NCBI GenBank assembly: GCA_013398175.1
Contig: VZRZ01003873.1
Location: 186,001-250,000, forward strand
Direction: 5' to 3'
From: Climacteris rufus
Lineage: Eukaryota; Chordata; Aves; Passeriformes; Climacteridae
Length of the DNA: 64,000 bases
Under the pieces are notes generated by a model that saw only the letters and a program-made list of their open reading frames with translations, had not been told where the DNA came from and ran no database searches. The translations under genes and the position numbers were made by a program. This document shows, one piece after another, positions 45,098 to 58,644 of the stretch (its first letter is position 1; each line of letters starts with the position of its first letter).

Positions 45098-48000
45098 TAA
45101 AAAAAAAAAGGGTACAAAATACAGAGAGTGCTTACTGTAAAAAATAAAGTTACTGAAGGCTCTAACCACCAACGGGGTATGAAGGTACACAAGCCTCCCA
45201 CCAGGGCAGAATACTGGGATGGCAGCACTAAATCAGCACTGATGCTACCCCAAATCACCTGCCAAACCTGTACAGGAGCAGAACACCCCAAAACAAAGCA
45301 TAACTAAGATACACAACTTCAAAAAAATTTAATTCTGAATGGAAGTTAACCTACAAGAATAATGCAGCCTGATATACCTCTGTGTAAATGCTTAAAAGGG
45401 AACAACATTTTATATCCATTTACTGCATAATTTATTGCAGGCAGAATGTATAAAAGAAAAATTGCATCTTTCTGGAATTGTAAGTCAAGCAGGTTTAAGA
45501 AGAACCTCAGTTTTAATGTGCAATATTCAAATTTAAAAATTTAAAATCTCCCCCATAACAATTTTTGTATACAAATGGGTTCCAAGGCTAGCCCTTTATC
45601 CCCACAGCATTTGCTTTGAGGTACTTTAAAAATTGAAGTTGCAAGAAAGAATATCACAAATGACTCATTGCAATGAAATGCTAATCTGCAGTCGAGTCTT
45701 ATTTTACGTGCTTCCAAGTGCAATTTAGGAAGTAAAAAAAAAAAGAAAATACTAAAAAAACACATCAAAATGCTGTAACCAAGAAATGGCTCCTACTTCA
45801 ATTACAAATATTTTCAGGAAAAAAAACAAAACAAAACAAAACTGCTATTTAAACCCTCTGTATTCTGGCAGCCCTACCACAGAGTATCCACAGTCCATAC
45901 TGCAATTAGATAATAAGGAAATTGTGTTAAAATGATTTGTTCCCCTTTAACATCCTCATCAGGCACACAAGCTTTCCTCAGAACAACATGCAGCTGAACT
46001 CTGTTGCAGAAAGCCCTTGCACTTAAGTTTCTGGAAAGCAAAGCTGGATCAACTGCACATATGTTTTCAACTGACTACAACATTCTTTAGGAAAAACAGC
46101 ATGGATTTCCTCAACTGAGAACTAAAAGGAAGTGTTTTTCTATCAGTCTGTGTGGCAGTCTCACTTTGAAACATCTTGCATCATCTGAAAGATAGTACTG
46201 GACAGAAATCTCCCCAGGACATGCAATTCTTTACGCAGGTTATATCACCTCCTACTATTCCTAAGAGCCAGTTTTGCCTCAAGGAAGTCTGCCTTATTTA
46301 CTGACACACACAGCATTACCTTTGTCATTTCATTCTGATCCTTAAGAACATCTGAATAACACTGATTTCATAAAATGAAAATGAAAAGGTATGAAGTAAA
46401 CTAATTGTGTGCGGGATTTCTACAGCTTGTCTGACTCATTTTCCAGTCACTCCAATTTATCAGCTGAACTTGAAAAGAACACATCACTTAAACAAAAAGA
46501 TGCCCCTTTTAAACTGGCAACTCCATCAACCTGAAAGAGGCTGAAGCACTCATCTAATGTATGTTATGGTATTCTAGAAAGAAACTCACTTTCATGGTTC
46601 TACCTCTTCAGACCCTGCATACATTACAACAGTGCATTAGTGATACAAGTTGGAAAATACTTCTCGGTTCCTTTGGATTTGCATATGATGGTTTTTGCAT
46701 CAGTCACTGCAGGTAGATTGAGCAAGCTTTGTTTTTTGTGTTTTAACATGCATTCAACTAGATATGAATCAGAATAAATTTATACTCCCTTTTTATCATT
46801 ATAATTAGCTAAAAAATTGCAAGACAGTCCACAAAACAGGATTTGCTTTAAGACTAACTGCTGGAGTTCCAAGATGTAAGATATGCAGCACTGGAAAATC
46901 TTCAGTGATCAGGAATTAGTAGTGTTTAGCCAAGTGTTGAAAGCATTCAGAAGGAAAGTCCTGGTTGGAGGCATGAGGGCTTCAGCACCAACTTTTAAAC
47001 CTCAATTTCTTGATTGCATATCTCCCATCTTCAAACCTACATTAAGAGGGGGGAAAAGAGTGGGAAATGCTCTCAGTTAGGTGAAATACTACTTGAGTGT
47101 GTCAGAACACACCAACATCTGCATGCACCACACTCCAACAAATGTTAAGGGTTAAATAATGTTACCCTAGCACTTCTCCTGCCATCTGAATGTGCAGCCT
47201 GCCTGCTGGGTTAAGAACTCACAACATGGATTTGCTCTTGTCATGTCCAGTCCAGCTTCCTGTCATCACCACAGTTGTGTTTAAAGTAGAAGATACAATA
47301 TTAAAAAGGTATTTTGTGTTAAATTTAATTACCAGCAGTCCTGAGTTTATTTCCAGCATAATTTTCACTTTTTATACTCATGTAATGTGACACTCTTGGC
47401 TGAAATAGTTGACTTGAAACATTTCAGATCTGCAGATCAGCTATGTAGTAGCAGCACAGCAAAGTAAGAAATGGCTACTGCATTACTAACTCAAAGGGAA
47501 TAGTCATCTGTAATCACAGAACTCTGTACTTTTCACTGCTGAAACAGAAATCCAGAGAAATTTAGAACAAAGTTAACTTTTGTCACGAACTAAATGGACT
47601 CAAAGTGAAAATTTCAAGTTCAGTTGGTCTGACAAGTCATTATTTCAAATGAAGCTGTTTTCAACTTATGCTAAAAATAACCAAACAAACCAGAAGCAAA
47701 GTGGGTATCACAAAAACATTACTTTTTGTGTCAATTTGACACAGATTACGCCCCCAAAATCCATCCCACTTTATAGCAGTTTTCAAAATTCAACTCCTTT
47801 TCTTGAAGCCCATGATCTAACTTTTGGTTCACACTAAAAATGCTTTTTCCATGCTGACTGCACGAAGTGTGAACTGACACTTACCTGAAACAGAGTGAGT
47901 ACATGAAATTATCTCAAGGTTATTTGTTTCAGCAGCTTATGAGAAGATTCACCCTGTGAGCAAGGCAAAACACTTGCCCTGCCTACATATTGAGCCAGCC

Positions 48001-48378
48001 ACAGATAAGACTACAAAGTCAAACACGTGGTTTCATTCAGGAACCACAGGACTGCTGAATTCAACAATTACCAATAATTCCAAAATATTGACTAGATTTA
48101 ATTCCAGATGTATTTTAAGAAGGCAAACTTAAGGTTCATTTTTTCATATTCAACAATCATGCACCACGAAAATGATTCATGACTTGTGCAGACACAGAGC
48201 ACTGAAGAAAGCCCACCAGGATTTCTGTGTACTCCTGCTCAGTTAGAACACTGGAGAAGCACCCCCCATTGCTTACCTTCTGCAGAATGTCCCCAAAAGA
48301 ACCTGCAATGCTGTCATTTGTAAGAAAGATTAACTGCTTTCAATCTGCATTGGTAACTTACACTGACTGCCAGGATGA

Positions 48379-48491
48379 TCACCACTGTGGGGGCACATAA
48401 CTATAGGTTGGTGTTCCTGGAGCCCGATACGTGGGCATAGTGACTGGATGAGGGGCTACTGGAGTTGGGGAATGAGTTGTCAACAAAGTAC
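48379..48491 (-). CDS. FAM168B: FAM168B coding exon 5
   Basis: It completes a Gly codon and encodes TLLTTHSPTPVAPHPVTMPT then YRAPGTPTYSYVPPQW and TGA at 48,381-48,379. The acceptor is TTCCTTCTAG. The conserved Tyr/Pro-rich C-terminus is intact. Confidence 0.96.
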
Positions 48492-51400
48492 CTAGAAGGA
48501 AAAGAACAGTTTTCAATAAACAAAAATTCTAGTAGAGAGGGAAAAAAAAAAAAAAAGAGAAAAAAAGGGATGGGGGAGACAAAAAGAAGTTAATTTTAAA
48601 GACAATTACAGCTTGCTCATCTTCAAAATTACCAGTATCATTTTGAACTCCAGCCCCAATCTTCTTCAAACCTTTATCTAAGAGGGCCATTGTAGCCCAA
48701 TGCATATAAAGAGATTCATTACTCAAAAATAGCTCTAGCAGAAACCCTGCAACATAAGCAACTTTTCCCACAGCAGGCTTTATGTGCCATTATGAATATT
48801 TGATGGTGGAGATAACTTGACTGATAAATCAGAATAAATTAGTTCTTGTTTGCATTACTACAGATAGGCTTTGTTCCCACCAATGAAGCTCTCATGTTAG
48901 CTCAGTTTGTGACACCTAACTCCTCTAGCTTTCAGGTTTCTCAAATTAAATTATAACTTTGACAGGATAGAAACCAGAATCTTGAAACAAACTTATGAGT
49001 CTTGTTTTTTAGATTGCTAAATTAAGCATCCCTTGAGTGAACATGGACATTTGTGTGTGAGTTAACACTCACTGAGCAACACAGCATGACAGCCCCCCAG
49101 CAAACACTCCCAGTTGAGACTGGAGTATTGGTTAAACACAATTCTCTCCCAAACCCTACCACTCACAGACTGTGGCAATAGGAATGAGACATCCCTGGGC
49201 ATTGCCCATGACACAGAGCACCTGCAGAAGGTGCAGTGTTGCATCTCAAGGCAAGGAAGGTCTGTGATAGGAGGGGTGGGCAGAGAACACTGCACTTTCC
49301 TCAGCACTCAGAGGCTGCTGCTTTCAGCTGGCACAGAGAAATGCATTGGGAAGAGGAAGTCACACTTGGCACTGGTAAGATGAGAAGCAAAGGATGCACA
49401 AGTGAGTGAAATTCCAGACAGATATGAAGAAACACTACTGTCCTAACTCTGAGAAGAGGATGTGGCACTTCCATCCTCAGAGGTGATCAAAATACTGCTA
49501 AATAAGAACACACCCTGACCTAGCTGGACTCACTCTGAAGACACCAGACTAGACCTGCACAAGTCCTTTCTAACTTACACCATTTTATGATTCTGTCAAG
49601 CACACCTCTGGTATCACATTTTTGTGATGTAGCTGTGTTCCAGTGCCAGGAAAAAGCCCTGTTTGTCAGTGCACCCACCTGCTGACATTGCCATAGTCGT
49701 CCCAGCCACCATGCCCATGGTGACCCCGTTGCCTCTGGGGGGTGGGATGGGGGCAGGGTACATGGTTGCTGGCATCCCATTGGGCTGCACGACTGTGGTG
49801 TGGTGGATTACGTGGGGTGGTGCTGCATATAAAGGCTGTGTGTAGTAAGTGCCTTGCTGTTGGAAAAAAAAAAAGTAAAAAAGTACATTAAGTAACTACA
49901 GAGTATCTGTTAGGGAAGATAAATGATACCTCTTTCATAAATGTATCATAAAATAAAAGTATTACTCTAAAGATGCAAGGCATTTACAGTGCAGAAGCCC
50001 AAACATTCATTTTAACCGTTACAATTGCATTTTACTTGCAATTTTTTTAACATTTTATCCTTTTTAAGGCATTTAGGGTAACATTCAAAGTAAGGGCCTT
50101 CGTAGAACTCCAGTGCTGACTGTACTTTCAACAATAAGGGCTCATTTGTCATTCATTCCCTTCATTTTGTTTCTCTTCATATATTAATCCATGACAGAGC
50201 TTCTCATAATTTCACAACTTTTTATTCAGTTGCTTTTAGTTAAAGAATCAAATCTTTTTAGCAAATCCAAGTACACGAAGCAGATGGCATAAAACTTGTC
50301 ATGTGCTTATAAATTCCCTTCAACTACTGCTTACAAGCCAGGTGAGTTTCCACTATGCAAAGGTGGCCAACATTTCCCCAAAATATCACATTTACTGAAG
50401 TATCTTAATTCTATCCCTTCTAATAGTTTTCAACGTAAGACTCGGTTACTCCCTGAATTAAAACAAACTTCCTAAAAAAAAATTACAATTTCTGACAAAA
50501 CAAAATCAGGGCATTGGTAGTTAAGGGATCCAGCACATGTTTTGGTGACTACTCAGACCAGTGAACACATTCTCAGTGAGTGTTTAGTGTCCTGCAAGAG
50601 AGTGTAAAACTGCACACACGCCTCTAAATCACTGCGTTAGCAATTGTACTGTGGGCAGCTAAAAATGCTCTCCATCCACCAAGAAATGAACGTGATGAGA
50701 AGTTCAGAGCTCACACAGGGGCCAGGAGGCACTGCCCAGCAGCCCCTCAGGCTCTGCCCAGGTACCTGTGCATATGGGTTCTGCTGTGGGTAGGCACTTC
50801 GGACTGGGTACACAGCGGTCTGGTAGGGGTTGGGTGAGGACGAGTACGGCGGCACGGCCCCGCTGGTGGGGGAACAGGACACTTTGTAGGGGGTGCCTGG
50901 GGTGTAACCTGGAACAAAGGCAAAGCTGCATTAAAAACTGAAGTCAGGAGCAACCATTTTCTTATTTCCCAACTCCATAAGCTTCACGTGAGTACTTAGT
51001 AAGTTAGTCTCAATATCCAAGCTCAAGTTCTGTCATTTACCCAACACTGGCAACAGTCTGGACATAGTATCTGACTGTGCAGATAAGTCAATGCTTATTT
51101 TCAAATCAGCATGAAAACTGAACTGTACATTTGCACAACTGACTTTAAGTCTATGGATATGGGGCAAAAAGTGCCTTTTTGTAGTAACATCATTGAATAC
51201 TTGGGTTTGGCATCCCAGGCAGCATCCCTACACAGGGGGACCTGGCACATGTAAGTATCCGTCAATTCTCAACACCCCCTCAAACTGTACTGGCAAAACA
51301 CAGTAGCAGATAACCAACCTGCTGTAGGAGATGACACAGCACAACAGTAAGAATTTCAAAAGCCAGAATCATCTAAAGACCTCAAGATGGATTTTCAGAG

Positions 51401-54400
51401 AACAGACACACACAACCTGCAACCTCTACTTCAACTTAACTCTGTTTCTATTTGTTTTCTGGCATTCTCTGAACTGGCTAAAATAAACATGAAATGCTGA
51501 ACCTTTAAAACACAAACATTGCAGAGTTCATTGCAACTGAAAATTAGACTTGGAAGCACTTTAAATTTTCTTTTTGAGTATTATATACGTGGACATATCG
51601 TTAAACATCACTTAAGAATTGTTTTTATACTTTACAGAAAAACTTCAGATGCCACCACAGAGTGCTTTGCATTCCTATTACAAGGCCCCCCAAATCAGTC
51701 TGCCTTGTAAATGTTTGGAACTGCTGAATTTTTACAGGGATAAGTAGCAACTGATTGCTCAGACCATGTTTAAAGACAGCTCTTCCATAATTTCTCCAGC
51801 CCTCATCAGACAAGATCTCAGGGTCAGAACAAGGGCTTGAAGAGGGTATAGAGATGATTAAGATAGATAGATATATTTAATGTTGCTGTGTGCTACACTC
51901 CTGAGATTATTCTATGGCTTTAAAGTCCAGAGTGGGAATATGAACACCTCAGCAGCAAGTACATTTAGGGCAGCAAAAACCAGGCACAAACTATTCTGGA
52001 AAAAGTATCAAAGCCCTTGCCTGTGCTGTTGTGAAAAGGTCTTGGACCTCATGCAGGTCTACCACGCAAGGAGACACAACATCCACAAGCACAATTTCCA
52101 GTTGGCTGGAATCGAACTAACTGGTACCAGGGCACAAACTGGTACTGAGACTCAGAGTAGAGATTAGGTTGACTTTAAAAACTGTCTAGAATGGGCTGAC
52201 TTCAATAGAGAGAACAGATCTGAAGTTGTACAGCAGAGAGAACACTGGCATTTGTGCTGTCAGAAATCAGTCTGTGCAAACAGCATGATGGCACATGATC
52301 TTCATTCTTTTTGAAGAAATCTGGGCTGCTTTGCAATTTCATTACACACTTCAAACTGAAGGTTGTTTAGCTAACAAAGAAATAGGTTTACTGTTTCTTT
52401 CTAATAGAATTTATCACCTTTAAAATAAGCTGCACCACAGCATATCCTCTGAGCTCTTGCTTTTAGAGATCCTAAGTATTCTACAGATACAGCAGGCTGA
52501 GGAAGATCTTCTGTCAGTATGGGGAGCTATCTGTGGTGAAAAGCCCAGCTACAAAATGCTGAACATAAGGAATCACTACTGAACTAAACCATGTCCTCAG
52601 TGAAGCCCACTCTCACGCTAAAAACCCACTGATACAGCTGCACAGGCAATTTCTCTTCCATTCTTGCAAAGTGGTAAATGTGCACAAGAGGTATTCTGCC
52701 TCCCCATTTATTTTTTTTTCTCCCTTACATGGAGCAAAGACCTTAACAGTAAGTGACAGGATAATTGAAAAGCACAGTGATTTAAGACAGTTTCCTGTAA
52801 AAAAGTACCCTTTTTGCAACAGCAGTGGCACAGCACATTCAGGCACTGCTGCGTAATACAAATTTACAAAAGCTTTCATTCTACAAACAAGCAGTTACAT
52901 CAGAAAGGTTAAAAAAGATATTAAAAAATCCCAGCTGTTAGGACAAAGTACTCCAAGTTATCTGCCTGAATTAGAGGTCTGTACATTTTGAACTTTTGTT
53001 CACAGCTTGAAGAGCAGCTAAAAATTAAAGCTATTCTTAGTTCTGAAATAAAAGCTTACTTTCTATTCAACAGCAACAAAGACTCTATCAGTACTAGTTT
53101 TAAAAAAATTTATGACATTCAAAGACAGTATACGACTTCTATACATCTTTACTGCTTTTTCACACCGAAGTGAAAAGGTTCTTTCTCTGACTTTGCTATA
53201 TAGCATGAGATATATTCCAAGATTAATCAATGCCAACTAACAGTACAACATGATTAAGTCTAACAAGTCATGGATCCTTCCCAGAAACCATAAACTTCTA
53301 TTACAACATAACTGACATAGAGGGGGGAAAATCAATTGGATAAAAACATCAATCTCATGATTTGCTAAATTGATTGCATGCAGCTTGGCCTCATCTTCCT
53401 GCAGCAGGATTTGCAAGCTGCAGCCTGTACTAAGACAGGAAGTACCTTTCTCTCACCTGACCCTAGGAGCAAACCCTCCAGCTACTCCTCAGCACAGCTG
53501 CAGGATAAATGCAGGGCAGCACAGAAGGCAGTGAAACTGAAGAGTCTGTCAGCAATAGCAGCCAATAATAAAAGCCCACATGGGGTTCTGACACCTGAGC
53601 AAAGAGTTCTACCCTGATGGGCACTGCTCTCCCTCAGACATGGCTCTTGGAAAAAGCTCTGAAGCACCCCAGTGTAAATGCAAGCTGGCATCCCCAGATA
53701 TGACACTTGCACAGTGGCAACACCTAGCCATGGGACAGATGTTGAATTTTAGCTCCTGGAACTTACTAATCTGTTTTCTTACCCTACATTCAAGGCCAAA
53801 GACAAGACAAAGTGTGAGTCTGCACTCGCTCTGCCTCTAAAGCAGCAAACTGAACACAGGTTGTACCAACTGGAATCCCTCACAGGTCCAAGGAAAGCTA
53901 CACACTTTTAACAGGTTCTGCAGGCACACATTCCAGATGAGCCTCTTGGCTCAGTGATTGGTGCCACACCCTTGGGAGTCTCCTGGCAGTTAAGGAAGTC
54001 CATCCCTTACAGACACTGGCCCTCAATGCCAAGCAGGCTTCCACAACACAAGCCTCCCCATTCAAGCAGTATCCTTTCCTATGCTCAGAAGTTACACAAG
54101 GGCATTCAGGGATAAATTTGGTTATGTGCCACGTGTATCTCTGGAAAACTGGCATAATAAATGGAAGTGAAAGAGCTCCTGAGGATGCCCAGATCTACAT
54201 TAACAAAGCAATGTAAGGAATTCCTTCATACACAAAATAACCATAGGGAGAGTACTGTTGTATCAGATGCACCTTCCTGGTCTAAGTGGAAATTATATGC
54301 TAACAGTTTCTATTTTGTTTCAAGGATTAGCACATTAAAATCATGTTCTATTGGTGAAAGCAGAACTACACTAAAATAACTCTGGTGAGTGCCTTGGTTT

Positions 54401-57400
54401 CCATATCTCCCTTTTCCTAGGCTCACTACATTCCCTTTCTTAAATGACACACCCGTAAGTGCAGTTACCTAAATCCTGCCCCTGTATCCACCATGGTCAA
54501 TACAGTTTTACTCAGCAACCAGGCTTTCCAGGCCATCAGTTTGTGCAAGACAATTTTAAGGGCAGAAGGAAGCCATCAGGCTGCACTTGGAAAGATACTA
54601 TTTAAGAAAAGGATGAAAAAGAGTAATTTTGAGGACAACCGACAGAAGAAAAATTAGGAATCTGGAAATGACCAGTAGGATGCAAAATAAGCAGAACCAT
54701 GAAGGAAGCAGTGAAGGGGAATGCAATGCAAACCTCAGACATCATCCTGAAATACAGCAACAACAGCTAAAACCTTAAGTGTTCCCTTCTTGCAGGGTGC
54801 ATGCAGTATGACTTCAGATTATAATAATTTTAATTTATCAGATGATTCCTTATGAGTCATATTCAAGGTAACATGAAACTTATGCACAGTACAAGTGTAA
54901 GCCCCTACAGCTTTTCCTCATTCTCTCTTCTAACAGCTTTGACAGGTCAGGTCCCTGGCCTGCCATCCCCATCACACATACCTGTCTGGAAGGTGGGATT
55001 TGCTCCAGGATACATGTTGGGGGAATAGGCAGGAGCAGCCGCTGCATAGCCCATTGGGAAGCCAGCTGGAAGAAAGGATATGTCAAAGTTATTTCCTAGA
55101 TTGACTTCACTCTCAAAATTCTCTCTGCACAAGCTTTACCTGAGGTAAGAAAATGGGCACCCTTCAATCACAGCTCCTCCATTAACACACTGCACTCCTC
55201 TGCTCCCAAGTCCCCTGGAGCTGATGCTAAGTGAATGGTGCCACAAGGCCATCCTCCCTTACATCCACCCCTCTTGCAGTGAATCTCCCTTGGGCAAGTA
55301 ACTCTCAAGTGAGCTGGAATCCCAAGTTTTGTGTAACTATCCTGCACTCCTGCCCCCGGCCCCACCTGAGTTTTAAGAGCTGATGTACATACAGTACTCA
55401 TCTAATGGACTTTTCCACAGACATAATTCCCTAAAATTAGAGTGGCTCTGACTCTGCAGATCAGAGATATCTCAAGCAGTGTGTACAAAGCAGCAGCAGT
55501 CCAACCTGCTTGCTGAATTTGCCATGGAATTGTTAGTCCAGTCGGTATCAAACAAGCTCCCCAGTTTCAGACACACTGTGACAATTAACAGCAATGAGTG
55601 TTTCACAGAGGCACTGGCAAAATGACAGTTCAATCCTTCTACACCTGACCACCAGAACTGCCAGGCTGAACTAACATTGTCATACACTCCAATATAAGGC
55701 AAAACACAGCAGTAGCAAAAGCTAGTTACTTGAAAGGTATGAACCTGGTTTAGATTTAGTAAGTGATCTTTCTGAATTAATCATAGCTATTAGTTTTCCC
55801 AGGAACCTCCTTACATTATTCAAAACTGTAAATCCAAGTAATGTCTGTGTTCAGAAAGACAGAGTTACTACCAGTCTGCTATCAACATAGAAAGATATCA
55901 GATTCTTCAGATAAATGGCAATTACTATTTGCATATCCACTGTCAGACTTCAAGCTTAGTTTTAAACTGCTGTTCAAATTTGAAGGGCTTCTATTTCACC
56001 ATGAATCCCAGAGTCCTCAGCAATTACTCCCAACAATAAGAATTCCTTAGCTCAGGACTATATATGCTACCCTAGTTTTGTAAAGCACCCTGTAAACAGA
56101 TCAAGTGACATACACTTGGCACTACCCTTAGGTGGTCAGCATGGGTAAGACTAAGAAAAGCATTAGGCTTAAAAATCAAAGTTAAAAATAACATATCCAA
56201 GTCGTAACAACTTTTCAGAGTGCAGTTTTCAAACTCACAAGCTGCTGGTGAAATGCTTTAGTGCAGCTTTGCCTTACTCAAACTGACTACACATCTGCAA
56301 CAATGCACGTGGCAAACATTTCAGCCCTCCTTTCTTTCTTCACAGTTTTACCTGCACTATGGAACACACCCAGCTACACAAGAAACAGGTCATTTGTGAA
56401 AAATGAAACTACAACAAGCAGCAGTTTTAGCTTCTACAAGGAACTTCCATCCATATGAGAACATTTGAATATTGGTTTCTTGCTGCTGTAAGCCTATCCA
56501 ACAGCCTAAAATAGGTGTAGTATAATATAAACAGTTATCAAATATGCAACAGCTTTAGGAACACATTGCCTTCCAATAATGCATTCCACCTACTGCTGTG
56601 TTCCTCACTTTCTATTACCATGCAACCCATGTAAATGCAATGATTCTGAGGGGGGAAGCTGCAGCTTTTAAATTAGGAGAGGCAAAGCAGAGGGACTTAG
56701 TCATGCAACAGATTTTTAAGAAATCCTAAAATGCAAGCCTACTCTTCATTTTAGAGAATGTGCTTTGTGTTTATCCCACAGTCTTAAAGCCTGAAGCAGG
56801 CAGCCCAGGTATCTGATGGGGTAACACATTATTGACTAAGCTGAATTTAAGGGTCACAGTTGTGTGAACTGACCAACTGACTGCTGCAAGGGAGAATTCT
56901 GTGTAAACACATTGTAGAATGACATTTCAGGCACTTCTGTAACAATTCTACTTCAATTCCATATACTTTAGTTACACAGACTGACAAATATAAAGTACTT
57001 ACATAATTCAATATATAGTCTAGTATATATAATAGCACAATAAAAGATTAAAAATTGCAATGTTGTTTAAACTGTTATTTATGAATCTACAATAGTATAT
57101 TTTCCTAGATAAGTTAAAGTACAAGTTAATTTAGTATAGACAAGAGCTTCAATGCAGCATGTAAATGCTTAGAAGTACAAATGAAAACCCAGTTAATGTA
57201 AATCTGGGTTTAGAAAATGAATAGAGCTAAAGATACAAAGTTAAATTCAAATAATCTGTAATAATCTTTATCTAAAGCAAAAGAAAGGCTGGAAAAAACA
57301 ATCTGTTACAAATATAGAAATAACTGCCCCATACATTATAGCAATTAGTAAGCCTCTGCTTATTGCCTTATTGCAAGATTACTGCAGCCCTTCTAACTCA

Positions 57401-58633
57401 GAGAGCAAAACCACCCTGCAGGACTTATGGTTACACAGTGTCAGCTTTACAATTTATTACTGCACCATTCCAGTCACTCAATAGACTTAAAGATATTTCA
57501 ACAACCTCTGTCTTTTCCTCTTATAAATACTGCAGAAATCAAGAAAAGTACACTAGTTTGAGGAACCTGAAAAGCAAAAAATAAAATTAAAATATTTTTG
57601 AGACAATCAAGTCAATAAAGAGAACTCCTTTATGCACCACTATTTAGAGGAAAAACAGCAAGAAGTGGAACAGGAATATAGGAGCTCTAGTGCATTACCT
57701 AAGGTGAAAACCAGATTTAAGAATGGTAAATACCAGTAGGAAAATATAGTACAGCTACCAAGAATATAAACAGTTACAGCACAGAATAATTTCTGCCTCC
57801 CAACACAGACACCAACTAAATCACAGAACAGCCTCCTGTAAAAGCTAAAGAAGTTTAACTTCTTACGAAATACAAAATCTGAGCTGAAAAGACCCTCCAG
57901 CCTCTCCTAGGCTGGAAATTCCCTTATCTCAGAGATATCAGAAAAAAAGACAGCACAAAGACATGCTGCTTGAAATGTCTCCCAGAGGCACACAGGCTTC
58001 TCTGCAGCCTTCCTGGAAAGTTCTGTCCAAATATCATTTTGTCTCATCCGACTTTTAAGCTAGAGACACCAGAAATGAAGCCTGCTTGCACATACATTAG
58101 GAGATGAGGGGGGGAAAAAAACCTGATTAGAAACTTTGAGTCAATGAGAAACATAAAACAAGAAATTAAATGTGCTTCTGTTTCAAAAACATTTGGTCAT
58201 TTTCTCGGTCCCACCTTTGATGCCATGCTTTGGGCAGCCACAGAACAGACAGCATGAACAAGAATGAGAGGATAGAAAGGTTAACAGTGCCAGTCAACTA
58301 GCAGCAGAAATAGACTGCCTCCTCTTCTTGCAGGGCGTAATTATTAGAGCTCCTAAAATAAGCTGCATTGGAAGAGATACTGAAGTTAGAAATAAAACAG
58401 AAGAAATAATACCACTCTTGAAATGTCACTTTTTAAATTTAAAAGCAACCTCATCCCAATCCCAGAACAGATTTCCATGGAGGCATTCCTAAGTGACTAT
58501 TTCTCCTTGATCATAAGCAAAGAACAGCATGACCAAAACTCATTACCAAATGGAGCTGCTTACCTGGATAACCAATTCCTTTGGCATTTGCATAGGGAAC
58601 CCCAGAAGATCCAGGGCTATACACAGGATTCAT
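48379..58633 (-). CDS. FAM168B: FAM168B (myelin-associated neurite-outgrowth inhibitor, MANI), complete coding region
   Basis: Five exons on the minus strand join 58564-58633, 54982-55065, 50766-50908, 49679-49856 and 48379-48491, giving 588 bases and 195 codons, the same length as mammalian FAM168B. The protein is rich in Pro, Tyr and Ala. It starts MNPVYSPGSSGVPYANAKGI, contains GFPMGYAAAAPAYSPNMYPG and SAYPQQNPYAQQGTYYTQPL, has a hydrophobic Met/Gly/Ala stretch (VTMGMVAGTTMAMSAGTLL, about residues 144-162) and ends TPTYSYVPPQW. FAM168B has been reported as a membrane-associated inhibitor of axonal outgrowth that binds CDC27 and restrains Cdc42; this comes from the mammalian literature. Differences from human are few and conservative (for example NPYAQ for SPYAQ). 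The paralogue FAM168A is excluded by length and by the ARHGEF4 neighbour. The ATG has only 11 bases of leader in its exon, so 5' UTR exons lie upstream. Confidence 0.97.
48492..49678 (-). other. FAM168B: FAM168B intron 4
   Basis: A GT-AG intron of 1.19 kb. It holds a purine-rich run at 48,538-48,570 (a polypyrimidine tract on the coding strand) and a probable CR1 fragment near 49,490-49,605. Otherwise nothing. Confidence 0.7.
49490..49605 (+). mobile_element. Probable CR1 3'-end fragment
   Basis: The plus strand reads GACTAGACCTGCACAAGTCC, then TTTCTAACTTACACCATTTT and ATGATTCTGT. This resembles the end of CR1 elements (GGACTAGATGACCT...CCCTTCCAACC...ATTCTATGATTCTGT) with many substitutions. 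The 5' edge is not clear. It looks like an old copy. Confidence 0.5.
49679..49856 (-). CDS. FAM168B: FAM168B coding exon 4
   Basis: 178 bases: 59 codons plus one base. It encodes QGTYYTQPLYAAPPHVIHHT, TVVQPNGMPATMYPAPIPPP and RGNGVTMGMVAGTTMAMSA. The last part is the second hydrophobic segment of the protein. Acceptor CCAACAG, donor GTGGGTGC. Confidence 0.96.
49857..50765 (-). other. FAM168B: FAM168B intron 3
   Basis: A GT-AG intron of 909 bases, AT-rich, with a T-rich acceptor tract. Nothing else was recognised. Confidence 0.7.
50766..50908 (-). CDS. FAM168B: FAM168B coding exon 3
   Basis: 143 bases: two bases completing Gly52, then 47 codons. It encodes YTPGTPYKVSCSPTSGAVPP, YSSSPNPYQTAVYPVRSAYP and QQNPYAQ, a Ser/Tyr/Pro-rich segment typical of the FAM168 family. 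Acceptor TGTTCCAG, donor GTACCTGG. Confidence 0.96.
50909..54981 (-). other. FAM168B: FAM168B intron 2
   Basis: A GT-AG intron of 4.1 kb. It has a short GATA microsatellite at 51,860-51,875 and no recognised exon or transposon. Frames in it are short and family-less. Confidence 0.65.
54982..55065 (-). CDS. FAM168B: FAM168B coding exon 2
   Basis: 84 bases, phase 1 at both ends, so it can be skipped without a frame change. It completes Ala24 and encodes GFPMGYAAAAPAYSPNMYPG then ANPTFQT. The Ala-rich part is the first hydrophobic segment of the protein. Acceptor TTTCTTCCAG, donor GTATGTGT. Confidence 0.96.
55066..58563 (-). other. FAM168B: FAM168B intron between coding exons 1 and 2
   Basis: A GT-AG intron of 3.5 kb, AT-rich. 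No exon, RNA gene or clear transposon was recognised. Confidence 0.65.
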
Positions 58634-58644
58634 GATTTCAGTAA
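58564..58644 (-). CDS. FAM168B: FAM168B exon with the start codon
   Basis: An 81-base exon. The acceptor CCTGATTCAG ends at 58,645, 11 bases of leader follow, and the ATG occupies 58,633-58,631. It encodes MNPVYSPGSSGVPYANAKGI GYP and one base of Ala24. The ATG matches the start of the mammalian protein, so the choice of start is firm. The donor is CCAG|GTAAGC. Confidence 0.96.

Larger units (their letters stand above)
41620..48378 (-). other. FAM168B: FAM168B 3' UTR (distal form)
   Basis: Read on the minus strand, the 6.7 kb after the FAM168B stop are mostly AT-rich, rich in U and A runs and free of supported exons. Two strong polyadenylation sites lie in it, giving 3' UTRs of about 3.3 kb and 6.75 kb. 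Mammalian FAM168B also has a 3' UTR of several kilobases. A GC-rich island with a minisatellite interrupts the distal part at about 42.35-43.2 kb. Confidence 0.55.
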
